Shown: piece after piece, positions 57,401-64,000 of the stretch | Position numbering within the stretch: position 1 is the stretch's first letter | Layout of the letters: each line of letters starts with the position of its first letter | Source of the DNA: Prionace glauca | Taxonomy: Eukaryota; Chordata; Chondrichthyes; Carcharhiniformes; Carcharhinidae | Assembly: GCA_037974335.1 (NCBI GenBank) | Contig: CM075760.1 | Location: 54,147,890 to 54,211,889 of the forward strand | Direction of reading: 5' to 3' | DNA: 64,000 nt | Notes under the pieces: generated by a model | What the model saw: the letters and a program-made list of their open reading frames with translations, nothing else | Told to the model about the DNA's origin: nothing | The model's database searches: none | Made by a program: the position numbers and the translations under genes

Positions 57401-57569
57401 CTCTCATTGAGGAAAGAGGAAATTATTTAATTGTGACTGACTTGTGAAATATTTAAATGTTTTTCCAACCCGTGCCCCGCAGTCCGTATTGTGCTCGCTT
57501 GTCACTCCCACTTACTGTGTGAGTGGGTGAGTATGTGTGAAGTGCGGGTGATTTTCCAGACTGAATCAG

Positions 57570-58435
57570 CCAGATAGAGACTTACACACATCATACACTC
57601 TCACACACATAAATACACACACACAGACGCTCATATTCTCTCACACATACATACACACACTTACTTTCTCTCTCATACGATATCTCACACACATTCTCTT
57701 TCCCTCACGGTCTACATACTGTCTCAAATACAAATACAGACATACTCCCGCTCTCTCAATCAGTCTCTCACATCTCGTACACAAAAACACTCACACGCAC
57801 ACACCTCCACACACATTCTGTCTTACACGCAGACACACACACATATCAGCATAGTCTCACGCTCTCGCACACGCACTCTCTCTCCCAAACTCTGTCACAC
57901 ACGCTCAAGTTCTCACATTTGTTCACACACACTCTCTCACAATTCCTCTTGCACACATATCTGTCTCTCTCTCTCTCTCTCTCAAACACACACACATATT
58001 TCTATCTCTCTTGCATACACTATCTCACACCTGGACATTCTTGCTCTCTCACACACTAGCTCTCTCACAAACATCGACCTATGCACACGCTCTAACTTAT
58101 ACACAGACACAGTCTCTCACATAAGCATAGTCTCGCACAAACATTCTCACACACACACACATACACACACACACTTTGCTTCGATCACACACACACATTG
58201 GACACATCTTTCTCACTCACACGCAATCCCATGCACATTTCCACACACTCATGAACAGTTTATTTTGCTTTCCAATAGGCACACTGCCCCCTTGCAAACG
58301 CAGCCCATTGTCTCACACATGTGCAAACACAGTCTATCACACACAGGTACCTTCACACACACATTCACCCCTCTCTCTATCAAACACACACCCAAACACC
58401 CTCTCACACACTTTCCACCTCACATACGTCAGAGA
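57570..58435. repeat. CA/TC-rich low-complexity tract
   Basis: Irregular CACACA, CTCTCTCT and TCACACAC strings on the + strand. No repeated unit longer than a few bases was found. Confidence 0.9.
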
Positions 58436-58444
58436 GACTGTCAT

Positions 58445-58765
58445 TCACATCATAGAATAGAATCACAAGGTCCTACAGTACAGAAGGAGGCCATTCAGCC
58501 CATCAACTCTGCATCATCAGGAATCCCACCAAAGCCCTATCCCCATAACCACATGTGTTTATTCTAACTAGACCTCCTGAAACTAAGGGGCAATTTAGCA
58601 CGGCCAGTCCCCTGAACCCAAACTTCTTTGGACTGTGGGAGGAAACAGGAGCACCCAAAGGAAACCCAAGCAGACACGGGGTGAACATACTAACTCCATA
58701 CACAATGACCCATATCGGGAATTGAACTGTGAGGCAACAGCGTTAATCACTGTGAAGCCTCGGCC
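58445..58765 (-). mobile_element. tRNA-derived SINE in the J-C intron
   Basis: Antisense full-length copy: acagaaggaggccattcagc, gaggaaacaggagcacccaa (core), head region with cgggaattgaactgtgaggc. It is moderately diverged. Confidence 0.85.
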
Positions 58766-59329
58766 AACCCCTCCCCCTCCCCCACTAACATTTGAATGAG
58801 GGTGGGATCGAGGAGCCCGAGTAAAACTCATGTGAATAAGTTTCAGTGGGAAATTCTTCTGTTTGGAGTCATATTTAGCATAAAACAAGATGGTGATGGT
58901 TGTTGGAGGTCAAACATTTAAGTTGAGAAATCTCTGCAGGAGTTCGGCAGGGGGCTGTTCTGGGTCCAACAATCTTCTATTGCTTCATCAATGACACATT
59001 CCATCCAACATGAGGTCAGAAGTAGGGATTTCCATGTGTTACACCGGACACAAAGACACAATCAATAAGAAGGGATCTGGCTGAGACTAAGTCCGCCTGG
59101 CTCCCCAATACTGGTGTAAACTTGGTGTTTGATTCCTGTGTGACCCTAGTTTTGCTGGAAGCTTCCCTTCCAGCTCCCTCAGTCTGTCTATTTGTTCACT
59201 GATCCGTGTTTCTGAAAGAAAGGCCCCGACATTAAAGCAGCTGCCCGGTGATCTACACTGATTCCTGACTTTACACAGCCCTGTTACTGAAAGCTGATCA
59301 ATGGAGAGAATCGGGAAAAGATCGATGGA

Positions 59330-61315
59330 GAGGGAGAGGAGGAGGTGGCTCACTGACTCTCTCACCCTCACCCACACTGACTCACTCACCCTCAATCTCT
59401 CATCCTCACTCAAACAACTTCACTCACTCACCCTCACTTACCCGCCTTCCCTCACTGACACACTCTCACTCACTCACCCTCACTCACTCACCCTCAATCT
59501 CTCATCCTCACTCAAATAACTTCACTCACTCACCCTCACTCACTCACCTTCAATCTCTCATCCTCACTCAAACAACTTCACTCACTCACGCTCACTTACC
59601 CACCTTCCCTCACTGCCACACTCTCACTCACTCACCCTCATTCACTCACCCTCACTCACTCAACCACAATCACTCACCCACAGTCATTCATTCTCATTTA
59701 CGCTTACTCACTCGCCCTCATTCACTCACCATTGCTCACTCATCCACCCTCACGCACTCGCCCTCAAGCACTCCCCCTCACACACTCGCCCTCACACACA
59801 CTCGCTCTCATGCACTCGCCCTCACGCACTCATCCTCATGCACTCAACCTCATGCACTCAACCTCATGCACTCAACCTCAAGCACTCAACCTCAAGCACT
59901 CAAACTCATGCACTCAAACTCAGAAACTCACTGATCCTGATTCACCCTGAGTCACTCACCCTCACACACTCACTCACTCATTATCACTCACTCATATTCA
60001 CTCACTCACTCTCATCCATCGCCATTCACACTCACACAAGCCACCCTCATTCAACCTCACTCGTTCACTCAAACACACGCCCTGACTCACTCATCCTCAC
60101 ACCCTCACACACTCACTCACTCACAATCACTCACTCATATTCGCTCACTCACTCTCATCCATCCTCACTCACCCACAAACACTCATTCAACCTCAATCAC
60201 ACACCCTGCCTCACTCAGTCTCACACCCTGACTGATTCACTCACTCTCACACCCTCAGTCACGCACCCACATTCACTCACTCACTCACACGCACTCACCC
60301 TCACGCACTCACCCTCACGCGCCCTCATTAACTCACTGTCACTCAGCCACCCACACTCATACACCATCACTCACTCAACCTCACTCACTAAACCTCACTC
60401 ACTGACTTAGACCCTCAGTCAGTCACCAACATTCATACTCACCTTCATTCACTCATCCTACTAATCCACCTTCACTCACCCAGTCTCACTCACTCATCCC
60501 ACTAATCCACCCTCACTCACCCAGTCTCACTCAGTCTCACTCACCCTCACTCACTCACCCCATTCTCTCACACTTACCCACCTTCACTCATCCAGTCTCA
60601 CTCACTCTCACTCGCACTCACTCAGTCACCTACCCACTCTCAATCAACCTGACTCACCCTCACAAACTCAAGCTCAATGACCCTCTCTCTGTCTCTCTCA
60701 CTTGCGCCACCTCACCCATTCAAACTCACTAAGACTCACGCACTTACATTCACTCACACACCCTCACATCCTCATCATCACTCAACATCACGCACCCTAA
60801 CTCACAAATCCTCAATCACTCGTCCTCATCACTCACTCACCCTCACTCTCCCACCCATCCACATTCTCCCTCACACACTCTCACACACCACCCTTAGTAA
60901 CAGACCCTGATTCACTCACTCTCACCCCTCACTTACTCAGTTACATTCACTCCCTCACCCTCATTCACTCAATCTCACTCACTTTCACTCACCCACCTCC
61001 ACTAACCTTCACACATCTTCACTCACACTCCCTCATACTTTCAATCTTGCTTACCTACACTCAGCCAACCACCTTCACTCACATTCAGTCTCCTCCACTC
61101 ACCTACCCTCTCTCACACACCCTCATTTACTCAGGCTCTCTCACCCTCACCCACACTTATTCACCATCAATCACTCATCATCACTCAAAGAACTTCACCC
61201 ACTCACCTTCCGTCACACATACACCATCACTCATCCACTCTCACTCATTTAATCACTCACCCTCACACACTCACATTCTCTCACTCACACTCACTGAATC
61301 TGTGTGGTGAGGGTC
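59330..61315. repeat. CTCAC-rich array in the J-C intron
   Basis: Nearly 2 kb of variants of CTCACTCACCCTCACTCA, with local higher-order repetition (for example atgcactcaacctc at 59836-59880 and the 59400/59480/59540 block ctcaatctctcatcctcact). The + strand has many C and very few G. Predicted peptides across it are Thr/His/Ser/Leu only, so not coding. Confidence 0.95.
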
Positions 61316-61317
61316 TG

Positions 61318-62085
61318 CAACGAGAGAGAAGAAAGATCTCAAGCTGCAGTTTGGTGTTCAAAGGTTGGAGCTGCCCTGGGAGTGCAGAGAGCTGGAGGGA
61401 ATCCCTGGGGGCTCGGGGCCAGGGGCAATGACAAATAGTCAGGGGAGAACAGGAGGCGAGGAAAATGGTAGAGAGCCGGGGTGGGGGGAGGGCAGAGAGC
61501 CAGGGGAAACAGCAGAGAGCTGGGGGAAGGGCAGAGAGGCGGGGAACAGGGCGGAAAGCCAGGGGAAAGGTTAGAGAGAGAGGGGAAAGGACAGGGAGCA
61601 GGGGAGAGGGCAGAGAGACCAGTGAAAGGGGAGAGAGCTGAAAGAAAGGGCAAAGAGATGGGGGAAAGGGCAGAAAGACCAGGGAAAGGGGAGAGAACCA
61701 GGAAAAAGGGCGGGGAGGCACGAAAAAGGGCACGGAGGCAGCAGAAAGGCCAGAGAGCCGAGGGGAAGGGCAGAGAGCCCAGGGGAAAGGGCAGAAGAGT
61801 CAGGGGGAAAGGTCAGAGAGCCGGGGGAAAGGAGAAAGAGAGGAGGAGGCAGGGACAGAGAGCTGAGGGAAAGCGGAAGGGGCTGAGGGAAAGAGCAGAG
61901 AGCCGGGGGAGAGGGCACAGAGCTGGAGGGAAGTGTAGAGAACCAGGTGGAAATACAGAGAGCTGGATAAAAGGGGAAAAGAGCCACCGTGAAAGGCAGA
62001 GAGCCAGTGGAAAGGGTAAAGAGCTGGGGGAAATGGGCAGAGAGCGGGTGACGGATGGGCAGAGGGAAGGGGTTCAGAATAGAAC
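61318..62085. repeat. Purine-rich GAGAGC/GGGGAAAGG array, switch-like
   Basis: About 0.75 kb of imperfect ~20-30 bp units (ggcagagagccaggggaaag type), overwhelmingly G and A on the transcribed (+) strand. GAGCTG occurs seven times between 61386 and 62026; AGCT occurs nine times in all. It starts at the 3' border of the CTCAC array, so base skew flips from C to G there. It lies about 970 bp before C1. Position, G-rich non-template strand and AGCT motifs resemble a mammalian switch region. Function is inferred only. Confidence 0.9.
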
Positions 62086-62369
62086 TAGCACCACAATCAA
62101 CTCATCTGTAATCTCAGTGAATGATGGAGGAGACTTCAGGGCTCAAATGGGAAACTCTTGGTATTAATGTATGATCCTTCAATGAGTCAATGTTGGATTT
62201 ATTTGAATTTATAATCACATTTAGAGTTTCCTGATCATTCAGTAAGTATTCATTCCGGAGGTATTTTTGAAGCAAAGTCACTAATCTCCGTTTTGTGGAG
62301 TGAGAGGCAGTGAGTTGGAGAGAGGAAGGGGCACCAATCAGTTTGAACCCGGGCAATTTCCAAAACTAG

Positions 62370-62490
62370 TGTGGAGATGCCGGAGTGAGGTTGTTGTGGG
62401 CACAGTAAGGATTCTCACAACACCAGGTTAAAGTCCAACAGGTTTATTTGGAATCACAAACTGTTGGAGCTCCCTCATCAGGTGAGTGGA
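62370..62490 (-). repeat. Dispersed repeat (element 3' end)
   Basis: gtgtggagatgccggagtga, accaggttaaagtccaacag and atttggaatcacaaactgtt. Same family as 11633, 13450 and 33523. Confidence 0.8.
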
Positions 62491-62826
62491 TAGTCTGAAT
62501 GAAGGGAGAACTTCTTCATCACAAAGTGTTGTTGTTTGAGAAATAAACAGCGGTTTATCACACACTGCTGTTGTTGAGAAATAAACAGTTGCTGCAGTAA
62601 TGGAGAAAATTTTTGCTGTTCTCTGTTAATCCAATGAATGACATGTCATTGTGAGACTAACAGAATGTGTATTTTTTCTTCCTAATTTGATAGAAGTGGA
62701 GACAGGGATATGAGTTTCTACAGAGATGACAATTCCCAAATGATAGAAGTAACATCATCTCAAAGGCGGATGAAAGATTTAATCGGGAAATATTAGGGAT
62801 AAGTTCATAATTCTAATCAATGTTTG

Positions 62827-62990
62827 AGATAGAAACATAGAAAATAGAAGCTGGAGTTGGCCATTCGGCCCTTGGAGCCTACTCCACCATTCACTTTGGT
62901 CAGAGCTCATCACTATCCTGATCACACCGACGACCCATGTCCCTTCATTTAACACCAAGACCTATATCTAATATAGAAACCTATTTGTAA
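62827..62990 (-). mobile_element. CR1-like LINE 3' end
   Basis: gatagaaacatagaaaatag, ctggagttggccattcggcc and tcaagtc-type tail: the antisense of a CR1 3' tip, heavily 5'-truncated. Confidence 0.8.
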
Positions 62991-63054
62991 CAATATGTTT
63001 GTTGACTTAATAAACGCAAGAGTCTAACTTGTTCAATTGGGTATTCTTTCCCAG

Positions 63055-63354
63055 CGACATCATCTGCGCCCATTCTGTACGGCCTGGTCTCCCCCTGTCA
63101 GCAACAGAACTCCGACGGCTCCATCACCTTCGGATGTTTGGCGATGGATTACTCTCCAGATGTTTCCAAACTGACCTGGAAGAAAAATGGGCAAACGGTC
63201 CACAGTGGGTTTAAGACTTACCCATCAGTGAGAAACACGAAAGGAACCTACACCCTGAGCAGCCAGTTAACCATCAGCGACTCAGCGGGAGAATGCCCCA
63301 GAATTGACTGTGAGGTTCGACACATGAGCACAGTCAAGAGCGTTGAAATGCGAT
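63055..63354 (+). CDS. Immunoglobulin heavy-chain constant domain 1 (IgM-like)
   Basis: Acceptor TTTCCCAG ends at 63054 and donor GTAAGT begins at 63355. The exon is 300 bp with phase 1 at both ends, the Ig constant-domain norm. It encodes ATSSAPILYGLVSPCQQQ, FGCLAMDYSPDVSKLTWKKN, GTYTLSSQLTIS and CPRIDCEVRHM. The domain cysteines are in FGC and IDC, with the core tryptophan in LTWKKNG. The early SPC cysteine is where a light chain would bond. An extra cysteine (GEC) lies near the end. Sequence flavour is shark mu CH1. IgW or IgNAR is less likely but not excluded without a search. Confidence 0.9.
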
Positions 63355-63491
63355 GTAAGTGTTGTGGAGCTTGGGGAAAACAGAAACACTGGGGTTAACA
63401 TGTAGGGCCTTGGTTATAACTCATTTAAATAGATGTGCACAATCTGGCCCTTTGGATTGGTCCAGTTAGTGTCTATTGACTGCAAATGAGT

Positions 63492-63705
63492 GAGAACATA
63501 GAACATTACAGTGCAGTACAGGCCCTTCGGCCCTCGATGTTGCGCCGATCAGTGGAACCAATCTCATGACCCCCTAACCTAAACTATTCCAATGTTATCC
63601 ATATGCCTATCCACTGACCATTTGAACGCCCTTAAAGTTGGCGAGTCCACAATGCTGCAGACAGGGCTTTCCAAGCCCTTACTACCCTCTGTTGACAAAA
63701 GTTTA
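63492..63705 (-). mobile_element. CR1-like LINE fragment in the C1-C2 intron
   Basis: gaacatagaacattacagtg, gcccttcggccctcgatgtt and tgtccaatgttatccat-type text read as the antisense of a CR1-like 3' end, occupying half of the 404-bp intron. It shows no effect on the flanking splice sites. Confidence 0.8.
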
Positions 63706-63758
63706 ATTGATCCACATCTTCTGCAGGAAATTACTGATCTGTTTTTTTTTCCCTGAAG

Positions 63759-64000
63759 GCCCTCTGCATGTGATCCCTCCAACTGTTATCCTCACCGTGA
63801 GTTCCAGTGAAGAAATCTCACACAGGAAATTCGCAATCATCGTCTGTTCAATCATCGATTTCCAGCCAGGGTCAATGGAAGTGAGTTGGCTGAAGAATGG
63901 GGAAACCACGCATTCAGGAATTGTCACCTCTTCCCCCTGTGAAGTGAACGGGAACTTCTCGGCCAGCAGTCGGCTGACAGTCTCCGCTGGGGAATGGTTC
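63759..64000 (+). CDS. Immunoglobulin heavy-chain constant domain 2 (IgM-like), cut by window end
   Basis: Acceptor CCCTGAAG ends at 63758. The phase-1 junction creates a cysteine (T|GC). It encodes [59 protein letters not shown] and [14 protein letters not shown]. The first domain cysteine and the tryptophan are present; the second would lie beyond the window. It matches what I know of shark mu CH2 ([23 protein letters not shown]). CH3, CH4 and the secretory or membrane exons should follow outside. Confidence 0.92.

Noticed and set aside
59838-60410. 190-codon open frame rich in His, Thr, Ser and Leu
   Set aside because: It is a translation of the CTCAC simple repeat, has no domain, and overlaps a comparable frame in another phase.
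61481-62167. 228-codon open frame rich in Gly, Arg, Lys and Glu
   Set aside because: Product of the purine array; near-absence of T on this strand removes stops without selection.

Overview
The window reads as a cartilaginous-fish (shark or ray) nuclear genome. The evidence is a compact V-D-D-J immunoglobulin heavy-chain cluster with its own constant exons, a large tRNA cluster, many CR1-like LINE fragments, tRNA-headed SINEs typical of elasmobranchs, and abundant CA/GA/CTCAC simple repeats. No prokaryotic gene organisation is visible. Names of shark repeat families come from memory of the sequence type and were not searched.

Layout. 0-15.5 kb is a tRNA cluster on both strands: Thr(TGT), Val(CAC) x2, Glu(TTC) x2, Asn(GTT) x2 (one decayed), Gly(CCC), Gln(CTG), Leu(AAG), Phe(GAA), plus tRNA pseudogenes and fragments. 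It was shaped by local duplication: a Val+Glu unit repeats with a step of about 1.8 kb, the Asn unit and the Leu unit are also duplicated, and a roughly 480-bp inverted repeat lies at 10.4/12.6 kb. At 16.6-18.2 kb lies one intact two-exon rhodopsin-class GPCR gene of the GPR139-like type. From 18 to 40 kb the window is mostly repeats: decayed LINEs, SINEs, an 84-bp minisatellite of about 15 copies (24.4-25.6 kb), and scattered patches of a degenerate ~35-bp array.

40-64 kb is an immunoglobulin heavy-chain region on the + strand. A VH pseudogene broken by two repeat insertions (42.5-43.4 kb) sits below a flank (40.07-41.56 kb) that is duplicated at 49.05-50.48 kb, just above an intact VH gene. 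The intact cluster is VH (51172-51655), D1 (52069-52083), D2 (52459-52471), JH (52864-52911), a 10.1-kb J-C intron, C1 (63055-63354) and C2 (from 63759, cut by the window end). Every signal sequence, splice site and reading phase fits germline-joined use of V, D1, D2, J and C. The constant domains look most like IgM.

The most interesting non-coding structure is the distal J-C intron. About 2 kb of CTCAC-type repeat (59.3-61.3 kb) changes abruptly at about 61.32 kb to about 0.75 kb of almost pure purine, G-rich sequence with repeated GAGCTG motifs, ending 1 kb before C1. This has the position and strand polarity of a mammalian class-switch region. A 14-bp-arm GC-rich inverted repeat just upstream of the VH TATA-like box is a second regulatory candidate.
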